Numbered from the stretch's first letter, positions 1-8,002 are shown. The stretch is DNA of 36,900 bases from [Leptolyngbya] sp. JSC-1 (GCA_000733415.1 KL662191.1:1114839-1151738), one strand, 5' to 3'. A program made the numbers and translations. The notes: a model not told the origin generated them from the sequence alone.

Positions 1-1
1 C

Positions 2-1540
2 GCCAATATGAGCCATGAACTGCGAACTCCGCTCAATGCGATCCTGGGCTTTAGTCAACTCCTCAACCGGGACATCCGTTTACATCCCGATCAGCAGGAG
101 CAAGTCAGTATCATTAACCGCAGTGGCGAACATCTGCTCAACCTGATCAACGATATTCTGGCCATCTCAAAAATTGAAGCAGGGCGGATGACGCTGAGCG
201 TAACTAGCTTCGACCTCCAGGCTCTGTTGGGAAATCTGGAACTGCTATTTCGCCTCAAGGCGGAATCGAAAGGGTTAGCCTTAACCATCCAAACAGATGC
301 CAGCCTTCCCTGCCTGATTCAAACCGATGAAAGTAAATTGCGCCAGGTTTTGATCAATCTGCTCGGCAATGCCATTAAGTTCACCTCTCAAGGCTCGGTG
401 GTGGTGCGAGTGCAGCGGGGAGAGCCGGAACATTGGTTGACGTCTTCATTGTCGCCTCTGGTGGCTGCTTCTGCATTACCCTTGGCTTTGCATTTTGCCA
501 TAGAAGACATGGGCTGTGGCATTGATCCTGCTGAAGAGGCAGCCGTGTTTGAGCCGTTTGGACAAACTCAGGCCGGACAACAATCTCAAGAAGGGACAGG
601 ATTGGGGCTGCCGATTAGCCGCCAGTTTGTTCAGCTCTTGGGCGGGGATTTGAGTTTTATCAGTACGCCCAACCAAGGCTCTACTTTCTACTTCACGATT
701 CCGGTGGGGGTTGTAGAGACCGATGAGTGGCTGCCTCAATCGCGGCCTCGCCGGGTGGTGAAACTAGCAGAAGGCCAACCCCGCTATCGATTGCTGGTGG
801 TGGAAGACAATCCAGAGAATTGTCAGTTTTTGGTGCAATTGCTGGAGTTGGTCGGTTTTGAAGTGCGGGTAGCCGCCAACGGCCAGGAAGCAGTTGATCA
901 ATGGCAAGACTGGGCACCGCATTTGATTTGGATGGATCTGCGTATGCCGATAATGGATGGCTATGCAGCAACGCGGCAGATTCGAGAGTTGGAGAAGGCA
1001 AACGGCAAACGGCGAAGCGCAAAAGCGAAACGGCATAAGCGAAAGAGAGATGCAAAAGGCGCTCAGTCTGGAATTAGCGCCAAACCGGCGACAACTAAGA
1101 TTTTGGCCCTGACGGCCAGCGCGTTTGAAGATGAGCGAACAGCCATTTTAGCGGCAGGATGCGATGACTTTGTGCATAAGCCTGCAACCGAAGCCCTCCT
1201 GTTGGAGAAAATAGCGGAGCATTTAGGCGTGCGGTATGTCTATCAAGATCTGACCGAATCCTCTGGATCAACTAGAAATACTGATTCACCCAAGCGACGT
1301 GCAGAGGATACGTTGCAGGTGATGTCGCCCGACTGGGTCGCCCAACTGCGGCAGGCAGCCCGGATTGCAGATGAGGAACTGATTCTGGTGCTGATTGATC
1401 AAATTCCGCCAGACCAGAGCGAGCTGGCAAATCAACTCAAGCAGTGGGTGAGTGACCTGCGGCTAGATAAGCTGATCGATTTAACGTCCACTCAAACTGA
1501 TGAATATCCAAACCGAGATACTAACCAGAGCGCTTTATAG
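2..1540 (+). CDS. Hybrid sensor histidine kinase, C-terminal part (HisKA-HATPase-receiver), 5' end outside window
   Basis: The frame is open from the first bases (Ala-Asn before Met-Ser-His-Glu-Leu-Arg), so the sensory N-terminus lies upstream and the ATG at 8 is not the real start. Numbering from that ATG, the H-box phosphoacceptor is His3, followed by a HisKA helix pair, the N box NLLGNAIKF at 117-125, G1 DMGCGI near 167 and G2 GTGLGLPIS near 196. A receiver domain follows (about 261-407) with acidic pair E266/D267, phosphoacceptor D310, T369 and K391, all intact. A Lys/Arg-rich stretch (about 331-358) interrupts the receiver between its third helix and fourth strand; it is encoded by a degenerate 7-bp tandem repeat. 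The C-terminal tail (about 440-490) resembles the short helical tail common in cyanobacterial hybrid kinases. Role: autophosphorylation and internal phosphotransfer; the signal cannot be told from this fragment. Confidence 0.93.
   Translation, partial: ANMSHELRTPLNAILGFSQLLNRDIRLHPDQQEQVSIINRSGEHLLNLINDILAISKIEAGRMTLSVTSFDLQALLGNLELLFRLKAESKGLALTIQTDASLPCLIQTDESKLRQVLINLLGNAIKFTSQGSVVVRVQRGEPEHWLTSSLSPLVAASALPLALHFAIEDMGCGIDPAEEAAVFEPFGQTQAGQQSQEGTGLGLPISRQFVQLLGGDLSFISTPNQGSTFYFTIPVGVVETDEWLPQSRPRRVVKLAEGQPRYRLLVVEDNPENCQFLVQLLELVGFEVRVAANGQEAVDQWQDWAPHLIWMDLRMPIMDGYAATRQIRELEKANGKRRSAKAKRHKRKRDAKGAQSGISAKPATTKILALTASAFEDERTAILAAGCDDFVHKPATEALLLEKIAEHLGVRYVYQDLTESSGSTRNTDSPKRRAEDTLQVMSPDWVAQLRQAARIADEELILVLIDQIPPDQSELANQLKQWVSDLRLDKLIDLTSTQTDEYPNRDTNQSAL
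997..1052 (+). repeat. Degenerate heptanucleotide tandem repeat inside the receiver-domain coding sequence
   Basis: Successive 7-mers read GGCAAAC, GGCAAAC, GGCGAAG, CGCAAAA, GCGAAAC, GGCATAA, GCGAAAG, AGAGATG. The array keeps the reading frame and encodes a strongly basic loop. It resembles the short tandemly repeated repetitive (STRR) heptamers known from filamentous cyanobacteria. Confidence 0.7.
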
Positions 1541-1607
1541 TAAACATCACCCATCCACCGTTCGGCTGAGCCGCTCACGGCAAAGCCCATCCACCCAAAT
1601 CGTTCCC

Positions 1608-2555
1608 TCATTCCCCTTCCACCAACGCCACTGCTCCCCACAAAGGCGCATCATCTCCTAGAGCAGCGGGCACAATTTCAACATGAACTTCGGGTAGGGC
1701 TGTGGCACGTGCCGTTTCACAGACGGTCTGCCAAAATAGTTCGCCTGATTTCGTCACACCGCCTCCCAGAATGAACCGCTGTGGATTGATCAAATTCGCA
1801 ACATTGCCGATGCCCACTCCCAAGGCCCATCCTGCTTTTTGCAATCCGGCCTGTGCTACTTCATCCCCTTGAGCTGCCGCTTGGCTAATCTGCACAGCCG
1901 TCAAGTTGTCTAGCTCATGGTTGATTAGCGATCGCAGCCTTTGCCCTTGCTCAGGCTGTTGCAGCAGCACCTGACGCACCTGTTGCGCCATGTAGGGACC
2001 GGATGCCAACCGTTCGACACAGCCGCGTTTCCCACACAGACAAACTGGCCCCTGCGGATCCACCACCATATGACCAATCTCGCCCGCCATGCCCTCAGAA
2101 CCGCGCCACGGTTGCCCATGCAAAATCCAGCCGCCGCCCACGCCCGTGCTCACCGTAATGTAAAGCAGATCCTGACAGCCCTGCCCTGCCCCAAACCGAT
2201 GCTCGCCCAACGCCGCTACATTCGCATCATTATCAACCCGTACCGGTACGCCAAATTCTGCTTCGAGAAGCTGCTGAAGCGGAGTATTCTCCCAGCCCAT
2301 CACATGGTGCGACAGCCGCACAGTTCCCGTACTGAAATCGACTGGCCCACCAAAGCTAACGCCAATAGCGGTGGGAGATGCACCATTCAAGACTTGTTTA
2401 ATTAGCGATCGCATCACCTCGAGATCGGTCTGAGCATTGGAGTGAACTGGAGCCAATCGGCGTTGATACGCCCGCCACTGAGTTTCGCCCGCCTCAACAA
2501 CTGCCGCTGCATGCTTCGTTCCACCAAAATCCAAAGCTAACAAAACTGAAGCCAT
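1608..2555 (-). CDS. ROK family sugar kinase (glucokinase-like)
   Basis: 315 residues, a normal length for the ROK family. The N-terminal phosphate loop is DFGGTK (9-14). The catalytic aspartate is D110 in VDNDAN. The ROK zinc motif is complete: H162 in GEIGHM, then C172, C174 and C179 in CLCGKRGC. A second glycine-rich ATP motif, STGVGGG, lies near 136-142. ROK enzymes phosphorylate hexoses such as glucose or N-acetylmannosamine with ATP; the exact substrate cannot be read from the sequence. No DNA-binding domain is present, so it is a kinase and not a ROK repressor. It converges with the sensor kinase gene and is divergent from the acyl-CoA dehydrogenase gene. Two HIP1 octamers lie inside the coding region. 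Confidence 0.9.
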   Translation of the reverse strand: MASVLLALDFGGTKHAAAVVEAGETQWRAYQRRLAPVHSNAQTDLEVMRSLIKQVLNGASPTAIGVSFGGPVDFSTGTVRLSHHVMGWENTPLQQLLEAEFGVPVRVDNDANVAALGEHRFGAGQGCQDLLYITVSTGVGGGWILHGQPWRGSEGMAGEIGHMVVDPQGPVCLCGKRGCVERLASGPYMAQQVRQVLLQQPEQGQRLRSLINHELDNLTAVQISQAAAQGDEVAQAGLQKAGWALGVGIGNVANLINPQRFILGGGVTKSGELFWQTVCETARATALPEVHVEIVPAALGDDAPLWGAVALVEGE

Positions 2556-2701
2556 CCTTACCCGTCCTTTTTGCCATATTCTTCAATTCAAAACTACGTG
2601 CTACGCATAGGCTCAGCACTAGAGCACTGCTCCGCAGCGGCCAAAACTTAATATCCCTAGGCTAACTTGCTACAGTTTTCTCAGTGATTTTAGAGAAGCT
2701 T

Positions 2702-3787
2702 ATGTCGTCTTGTTTAAATCAACCCCTGCTGTTGGAGCAGTCTGTGCTGGACAGAGCCGCTGCTTTTTTGCAGACCGTCGTGGCTCCGAAAGCTGCTCGT
2801 TTGGACACTGACCCACAAGCATTACAGCAGGCATTCAGCGAACTGGGTGAGCAACAGCTTCTCGCCTTACGGGTTGCACCAGAGTGGCAGGGAACAGGAG
2901 TGAATGAACTCACCTTTCGTGCATTTCAAGAATTGACAGCCCGATATTCGGGTGCTCTCGCCTTTCTGCAAACCCAGCATCAAAGCGCAGCAGCAAGGTT
3001 AGCCCAAAGCAACAATGAGTCACTGAAGCAAAAGTATTTACCCTATATGGCAACGGGTCAAAAGCGGATTGGTTTGGGGTTTTCCCAACTGCGACGATCA
3101 GGCGAACCGGCGGTTAAAGCCACGCCGAGCCGCGATGGATATTATGTGAGTGGGAATGTACCCTGGATCACTGGTTTCGGCTGTTTCGAGCAGTTTATTC
3201 TCGGTGCAGAGCTGCCTGATGGACGAGCGCTGTTTGGTCTGGTGCCCCTACGGAATGAAACAGTGGACGGCGGCTGGATCGCGCTGAGCCAACCCTTGCA
3301 GTTGGCAGCAATGGCATCCACGAATACGGTCACTGCCCAATTGGCAAACTGGTTTTTACCAGTTGATCAGGTACTTGATCTTAAGCCTGTCGATTGGATT
3401 CACCAGAGTGATCGCAGTAACGTATTACATCACGGCTTCTTTGCATTGGGATGCGCGCAAGCTGGGTTAGATATTCTGGCAGCCGCTCCAGCTCAGCCGG
3501 TTATTACTGAGACGCTGATCGCCCTGACACAAGAATTGGAAACCTGTCGGTCGGCCATGTATCAGGCGCAGGCAATCGGCGATACAGGCATGCATCAGCT
3601 TGATCTACGAGCTTGGTCTATTGATTTAGCAGTACGGTGCGCCCATGCGGCTGTAGCGGTATCACGTGGCTCTGCTAATTACGCCAACCATCCGGCTCAG
3701 CGAGTCTATCGAGAAGCGCTGGCATTTACGATTTTTGGTCAGACAACAGCGGTGATGGAAGCGACTTTAAAGCGCTTGACGCGCTGA
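2702..3787 (+). CDS. Acyl-CoA dehydrogenase family protein
   Basis: 361 residues from the ATG at 2702, chosen because AGAGAAG lies just upstream; an in-frame GTG at 2684 would add six residues but has no visible ribosome binding site. The sequence has the acyl-CoA dehydrogenase plan: helical N-terminal domain, a middle beta domain with a GLGFSQLRRSG segment and the typical WITGFG turn (about 148-160), and a C-terminal helical bundle. The family uses FAD to oxidise acyl-CoA or related substrates. The strict catalytic-base motif of classical members is not obvious, so the substrate and even dehydrogenase activity remain open. It stands alone and faces away from the ROK kinase; no beta-oxidation neighbours are visible. 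Confidence 0.8.
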   Translation: MSSCLNQPLLLEQSVLDRAAAFLQTVVAPKAARLDTDPQALQQAFSELGEQQLLALRVAPEWQGTGVNELTFRAFQELTARYSGALAFLQTQHQSAAARLAQSNNESLKQKYLPYMATGQKRIGLGFSQLRRSGEPAVKATPSRDGYYVSGNVPWITGFGCFEQFILGAELPDGRALFGLVPLRNETVDGGWIALSQPLQLAAMASTNTVTAQLANWFLPVDQVLDLKPVDWIHQSDRSNVLHHGFFALGCAQAGLDILAAAPAQPVITETLIALTQELETCRSAMYQAQAIGDTGMHQLDLRAWSIDLAVRCAHAAVAVSRGSANYANHPAQRVYREALAFTIFGQTTAVMEATLKRLTR

Positions 3788-3816
3788 ATGGCTCATGTAA
3801 AAGCTTGAGGGTTCTG

Positions 3817-3913
3817 CTTAAACGCAATCTTAAACATAATCTCAGACAGAATTACAGCCTTCTTAACCCATCGTTTAACGGTTTCTAAACCAACCTGGGC
3901 TGTCTCTTAAAGC
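3817..3913 (+). promoter_or_regulatory. Candidate Pho box (PhoB/SphR-type direct repeats)
   Basis: Octamers close to the cyanobacterial Pho-box unit CTTAACCT occur at 3817 (CTTAAACG), 3829 (CTTAAACA), 3862 (CTTAACCC), 3874 (TTTAACGG) and 3885 (CTAAACCA), with a weaker CTTAAAGC at 3906. Steps of 12, 33, 12 and 11 bp put them on one face of the helix, as expected for tandem binding of an OmpR/PhoB-type regulator. They lie 60-157 bp upstream of a gene for a phosphate-ester-cleaving protein. Confidence 0.55.
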
Positions 3914-3973
3914 TGCTGTGGGATGCTGTGAGCGCAAACAAATTGTCATGTTGCAGCATTCTATACAGAAGTT

Positions 3974-6262
3974 ATGACAGATACCACACTTAAAGGATTT
4001 GCGTCCCTACCCGCAGACACATTTGCAGCGGGTCCTGCGGCTGGTAAAGCTGTGTCTGCCAATGGTCGGACCGGTCCATTTACCCAGGGTCAGCCCGTTC
4101 AAGGATTTAGTGCTGTTCAGTTTGCCGATCAGAACACGTACTGGTTCATGGCTGACAATGGCTTTGGGTCTAAAACAAATAGTGCGGATTTTTTGCTGCG
4201 GATCTATCGCGTTGAGCCTAATTTTCGCGATACGGACAATGGGGATGGCAGCGTTAAGCTGGGCGACAGTTTTATTCAGCTTGCCGATCCAGACAAGAAG
4301 ATACCGTTCCCGATTGTCAATGACAACAGCAGCGAGCGATTGCTGACCGGAGCCGACTTTGACGTTGAATCCTTTACACTGGCCCCCGATGGCACGATCT
4401 GGGTTGGTGATGAGTTTGGTCCTTATCTGCTGCATTTTGATAGCTCAGGCAAACTGCTCGACGCGCCAATTGCAATTCCCAACATCCCCAATTTCCAGAC
4501 GCTGGATGGCAAACCGCCGATCGTGATTGGACATCGCGGCTCTAGCGGTCTACGTCCGGAACATACCCTAGAAGCCTATGAATTGGCTATCGAACAGGGA
4601 GCCGATTATATTGAGCCAGATCTGGTTTCAACCAAAGATGGAGTGCTGATTGCCCGTCACGAGAACGAGATTTCTGGGACTACCGATGTGGCGAGCCGCC
4701 CCGAATTTGCTGATCGCAAAACCACTAAAACTATTGATGGCGTCGAGTACACGGGTTGGTTTGCCGAAGATTTTACGTTAGCAGAGATCAAAACTCTGCG
4801 GGCGATTGAACGATTACCGTTCCGCAGTCCTTTCTTCAACGGTCAATTTGAGGTTCCCACACTTCAGGAAGTGATCGATTTAGCCAAGCGCAAAAGTGCC
4901 GAAACGGGCCGCACGATTGGTATCTATCCTGAAACTAAACATCCCACCTATCACGACTCCATCGGCCTGTCGTTGGAAGAACCACTGGTCGAAATTCTCA
5001 AGCAGAATGGGCTAGACAAAGAAGATTCTCCGGTTTTCATTCAGTCGTTTGAAGTCGCTAACCTCAAGGAACTGAACCAAAAAATAGATGTACCCCTGGT
5101 TCAGCTTTTTGATGCGGCTGACATTGCCCTCGACGGCACATTGATTGAAAACCAGCCCTATGATTTTGTTGTCAGTGGCGACAAGCGCACCTATGGCGAT
5201 CTACGCACGCCGGAAGGACTCAAGGAAGTTGCCACCTACGCCGACGGAATTGGCCCCTGGAAGCGGATGATTGTGTCCGTCAAAGGCACTGATGCTGATG
5301 AGGATGGTAAAGCCGATGATGTGAATGGGGATGGGGCAGTGAATGATGCTGACAAAACTACAACTGCACCTACCATGCTAGTTCAAGATGCCCACGATGC
5401 TGGGTTGCTGGTTCACCCCTACACGTTCCGCAACGAGAGCTTGTATTTGGCGAGGGACTACAATGGTGATCCAGAGCTGGAATATCGGCAGTTTATCCAG
5501 CTGGGTGTTGATGGTTACTTCACAGATTTTCCCGCCACAGGCGATAAGGTACGAGATCAGGCGGCGCAGAGCGAGGTAAAATCCCCAGATCATCCTGATG
5601 TTTTGGCAGGCACAGCCCTGGCTAATCTGGGACGCTCCAGAGGTTTGGAGGGAATGGCAATCAGCCCAGATGGCACGAAGATCTATCCGCTGTTAGAAGG
5701 AGCTGTAATTGGCGATCCCAGCAACGCACTGCGCATCTACGAGTATGATTTGCAAACGCAAACCTATGCTGATGAACTGATTGGTTACTATCGTCTAGAA
5801 AATCCCAGTCACGCGATTGGAGACTTTACGGTTGTTAATGACAATCAGTACCTGGTAATTGAGCGGGATAACAACCAAGGCAGTGCTGCTAAATTCAAAA
5901 AGATCTACAAAGTAGATTTTTCTCAGAAAGACGATAGTGGATATGTCGCCAAACAGGAAGTGGCCAATCTGCTGAATATTCAAGACCCAGACGATCTCAA
6001 CCAAGATGGCAGCACCACCTACACAATGCCGTTCCAAACCATCGAAGATGTCCTGGTCATCGACCAAAACACCATCCTGGTTGCCAACGACAACAACTAT
6101 CCCTTTTCCGTTGGGCGTCCGCCTGCAATTGACAACAATGAAATCGTGGTGTTGCAGTTAAGCCAACCACTCAACCTCGATCCAAAAGTCGGATTGGCAG
6201 GGCTGGGTGGTGGTTCAATGGCTGGACTGTCAACCGACCTCGGAATGGGTTCTTTCGCCTAA
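3974..6262 (+). CDS. Glycerophosphodiester phosphodiesterase domain nested in a phytase-like (esterase-like) domain
   Basis: 762 residues. Residues 1 to about 175 match the first half of the phytase-like beta-propeller family (GFSAVQF, MADNGFG, WVGDEFGPYLLHF). A complete GDPD TIM barrel follows (about 184-540) with catalytic and metal residues H187-R188, E214, D216 and H229. The second half of the propeller resumes near 545 (GLEGMAISPDGTKIYPLLEG; GDFTVVND; VIERDNN). A Asp/Gly-rich stretch at 440-463 has two EF-hand-like DxDxDG loops inside the barrel. The expected reaction is hydrolysis of glycerophosphodiesters to glycerol-3-phosphate plus alcohol; the propeller may add phosphate monoesterase activity. 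No N-terminal signal peptide is visible, and the C-terminus is Gly/Ser/Met-rich without cysteine, so a non-classical export route is possible but unproven. Its upstream Pho-box-like repeats fit phosphate scavenging. ATG is preceded by AGAAG. Confidence 0.85.
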   Translation: MTDTTLKGFASLPADTFAAGPAAGKAVSANGRTGPFTQGQPVQGFSAVQFADQNTYWFMADNGFGSKTNSADFLLRIYRVEPNFRDTDNGDGSVKLGDSFIQLADPDKKIPFPIVNDNSSERLLTGADFDVESFTLAPDGTIWVGDEFGPYLLHFDSSGKLLDAPIAIPNIPNFQTLDGKPPIVIGHRGSSGLRPEHTLEAYELAIEQGADYIEPDLVSTKDGVLIARHENEISGTTDVASRPEFADRKTTKTIDGVEYTGWFAEDFTLAEIKTLRAIERLPFRSPFFNGQFEVPTLQEVIDLAKRKSAETGRTIGIYPETKHPTYHDSIGLSLEEPLVEILKQNGLDKEDSPVFIQSFEVANLKELNQKIDVPLVQLFDAADIALDGTLIENQPYDFVVSGDKRTYGDLRTPEGLKEVATYADGIGPWKRMIVSVKGTDADEDGKADDVNGDGAVNDADKTTTAPTMLVQDAHDAGLLVHPYTFRNESLYLARDYNGDPELEYRQFIQLGVDGYFTDFPATGDKVRDQAAQSEVKSPDHPDVLAGTALANLGRSRGLEGMAISPDGTKIYPLLEGAVIGDPSNALRIYEYDLQTQTYADELIGYYRLENPSHAIGDFTVVNDNQYLVIERDNNQGSAAKFKKIYKVDFSQKDDSGYVAKQEVANLLNIQDPDDLNQDGSTTYTMPFQTIEDVLVIDQNTILVANDNNYPFSVGRPPAIDNNEIVVLQLSQPLNLDPKVGLAGLGGGSMAGLSTDLGMGSFA

Positions 6263-6266
6263 CTCT

Positions 6267-6300
6267 CTTAAACATTGAGTTAACCCAGACTGGTTAACCT
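6267..6300. promoter_or_regulatory. Second cluster of TTAACC-type repeats with inverted repeat
   Basis: CTTAAACA (6267), GTTAACCC (6279) and GTTAACCT (6293) lie between the phosphodiesterase gene and the next gene. The last two also form an inverted repeat, GTTAACC-N6-GGTTAAC. This may be another Pho-type operator in front of the SPFH-FHA gene or simply a hairpin at the end of the upstream mRNA. Confidence 0.3.
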
Positions 6301-6307
6301 CACTAAG

Positions 6308-6338
6308 ACTGGAGGAGCACAGCATTCTCCAGTTTTTT
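6308..6338 (+). terminator. Rho-independent terminator after the GDPD/phytase-like gene
   Basis: ACTGGAG (6308-6314) pairs perfectly with CTCCAGT (6327-6333), extendable by two pairs including a G-T, followed directly by a run of six T (6333-6338). Confidence 0.8.
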
Positions 6339-6372
6339 GTTGGTCAAGCTGAATTTGTTGGTCAAGCTGAAT
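6337..6372 (+). repeat. Perfect 18-bp tandem duplication
   Basis: TTGTTGGTCAAGCTGAAT occurs twice head to tail, starting in the T-tract of the terminator. It looks like a recent local slippage duplication. Confidence 0.9.
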
Positions 6373-6471
6373 CAGATCTTGGCAGCAGCCGGTTGCAGAA
6401 CTGAACAAATGTTTGCCCTCAGAAGCAGTTGCCAAAGCTAGGATTGTAACGAGGATATTCTTCAGGCTTGC

Positions 6472-7488
6472 ATGACCACCGATTCTCTACCCTTGATCCA
6501 AACGATTACACCAGAGCGCTGGGCCGGATTCAGCATGAACTTTATCGGTGCAGGGTACGTGGGGCTATTGGTTAAAAACGGTCAGCTTGTGCGGAAACTG
6601 GAACCCGGTCGCCACGTCAGCTTTGCGCTGCCGCTCTTAGAGCAATGCGAAATTGTGTTAGTAGATAGCAAAATTCGCCATCTGGACGTGATTTCTCAGG
6701 GAGATTTTGTCTCCCGCGATCAGTATTTGGTCAATATTTCGCTCAGCGTTATGTATCAGGTGGTGGACCCTAAACGAGTGGCGCTAGAGCTTTCGGACCC
6801 AATCGCTGCCCTGACCAGTGCAATCAAAGACAATTTGGGAGTAGTGGTCAATCAACTGCGGCTAGAAGAACTGAATCGAATCGGCAGAGTCCAGATTCGC
6901 GATTACCTGCTTGCCCAGATCGATAGCTTTTATACGCTGGGGTTCAATCTAGATGATGTCCGGGTCAGTGATATTAGCTTCCCGCAAAAGCGAGGTGTAA
7001 TCCGCCAACTCGAGGGTTTGACTGCTCGGGCCGAGTTAGAGCATGAGGCAAACTTGCAGGCGCAAATTGCCGAAACCTTTGTGCTGAGACCCGGTGAACG
7101 GCCTCCTCAACCCATTGCTCCAGCCCGTTACAAAACGCCACTGCCGCCAACTACGCTTGCTACCGATTCAGCCACCACTACCGCTCGTCTAATCCACTGC
7201 CAATCTGGCGCTCCCATCGCGATTGCCGCCAATCCCTTCACCATCGGTAGAGAAGTCCATCATACGCTCGTTTCTAGCGATGAACTCTGCTCCCGTAACC
7301 ATGCCTGCATTGAACAGGTAGAAAACACTAACGGCACTCAACGCTATCGGTTGACCGATCTGGGTAGCTCTAACGGCACCTACCTGAACCAGCAGCGCCT
7401 GACGCCGCATCAGGCCGTGTGGCTGTCAGCAGGCGATCGAATCAAGATCGGCACAGAGGAATGGATTTTTGAAGTGGGAGCTGTTTAA
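6472..7488 (+). CDS. SPFH/band-7-like domain fused to a C-terminal FHA domain
   Basis: 338 residues. Residues about 25-200 look like an SPFH (stomatin/prohibitin/flotillin) domain: GYVGLLVKNGQLVRKLEPGRH, then VDSKIRHLDVISQGDFVSRDQ, YQVVDPKRVALEL, and an amphipathic region ending in an Ala/Glu-rich segment (AELEHEANLQAQIA). A Pro-rich linker (about 205-235) leads to an FHA domain (about 238-338) with the phosphothreonine-binding core G259-R260, S274-R275-N276-H277 and D297 plus GSSNGT at 298-303. FHA domains read phosphothreonine, which suggests docking to a Ser/Thr-kinase target; SPFH domains form oligomeric scaffolds at membranes. No clear transmembrane helix is visible; residues 20-34 are only mildly hydrophobic. 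The ATG at 6472 has no strong Shine-Dalgarno sequence. The combination is unusual; neighbours give no further clue. Confidence 0.75.
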   Translation: MTTDSLPLIQTITPERWAGFSMNFIGAGYVGLLVKNGQLVRKLEPGRHVSFALPLLEQCEIVLVDSKIRHLDVISQGDFVSRDQYLVNISLSVMYQVVDPKRVALELSDPIAALTSAIKDNLGVVVNQLRLEELNRIGRVQIRDYLLAQIDSFYTLGFNLDDVRVSDISFPQKRGVIRQLEGLTARAELEHEANLQAQIAETFVLRPGERPPQPIAPARYKTPLPPTTLATDSATTTARLIHCQSGAPIAIAANPFTIGREVHHTLVSSDELCSRNHACIEQVENTNGTQRYRLTDLGSSNGTYLNQQRLTPHQAVWLSAGDRIKIGTEEWIFEVGAV

Positions 7489-7502
7489 TCCGTTTAAACA
7501 GC
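7480..7502. terminator. Hairpin between convergent genes, overlapping a stop codon
   Basis: GCTGTTTAA (7480-7488, including the TAA of the SPFH-FHA gene) and TTAAACAGC (7494-7502) are perfect inverted repeats with a 5-nt loop. No long T-tract follows, so it is at best a weak bidirectional terminator or 3'-end stabiliser. Confidence 0.4.
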
Positions 7503-7505
7503 GAA

Positions 7506-7763
7506 TCAGCCGCCGCTAACTGGCGGGATTAGCACGACTTCATCGTGATGCTGCACTGGGGTGTCTGCTGCAACAAACTGCAAATTGATGCCGAACCGAG
7601 TCACATCCCGCCATTGCTCTAGTTCTGGGTGCTCTGCCATGAGGCGATCCAGCACTTGGGCCACGGTGGTGCCAGCGGGCACTTCCAAAACCAGTTCGGG
7701 CACCCCATAGGCTTCCTGGTAGGCCGCAAATAGCTTGATGGTAATGGTGACTGGCTCAGACAT
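7506..7763 (-). CDS. moaD: MoaD/ThiS-family sulfur carrier (molybdopterin synthase small subunit)
   Basis: 85 residues from the ATG at 7763; an upstream in-frame TTG (7778) is a poorer start. The beta-grasp fold signature is clear: TITIKLFAAYQEAYG at the start, VPAGTTVAQVLDRL in the middle and a C-terminal Gly-Gly (VVLIPPVSGG), which is adenylated and converted to the thiocarboxylate in this family. VLIPPVSGG is typical of MoaD and argues against ThiS. With MoaE it would insert sulfur into precursor Z to make molybdopterin. No other moa gene is visible. Only 8 nt separate it from the stop codon of a HAD hydrolase remnant upstream, so the two were probably once co-transcribed. Confidence 0.85.
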   Translation of the reverse strand: MSEPVTITIKLFAAYQEAYGVPELVLEVPAGTTVAQVLDRLMAEHPELEQWRDVTRFGINLQFVAADTPVQHHDEVVLIPPVSGG

Positions 7764-7771
7764 AAGCGAAT

Positions 7772-7945
7772 TTAGCAATTGAGCAATGCGATAAAGCGAT
7801 CGAGGTCCTGATAGTTTGGTAGCACATGCTTGGCTCCCTCTTGTAATAATGCTGCGATTTTACTGTCTGAAGCAATGCCAATGAACGCATAGCCAGAATT
7901 TCGAGCGGCGCGAATATCCCAAACCCCGTCTCCAACCGAATTTGC
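7772..7945 (-). pseudogene. C-terminal remnant of a HAD-superfamily hydrolase
   Basis: Read on the minus strand, this stretch encodes VGDGVWDIRAARNSGY followed by FIGIAS and a normal C-terminus ending ...LDRFIALLNC-stop. That is HAD motif IV (GDxxxD) plus the last helices of a phosphatase of the phosphoglycolate phosphatase type. A TAG codon lies immediately upstream in the same frame (7946-7948), and there is no start codon or N-terminal motif I (DxDxT) before the divergent gene at 8003. About 57 of an expected 200 or more residues remain, so the gene has lost its 5' part, either by deletion or by rearrangement at about 7946. Confidence 0.75.
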
Positions 7946-8002
7946 CTACAGTACGTTAATCTGAAGCTGGACCACCGCGAATCAATTAACCCTATTCTTT
8001 TT

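Noticed and set aside
1941..2405. 154-codon open frame on the plus strand opposite the ROK kinase
   Set aside because: It lies wholly antisense to a gene with complete ROK motifs and its product shows no domain.
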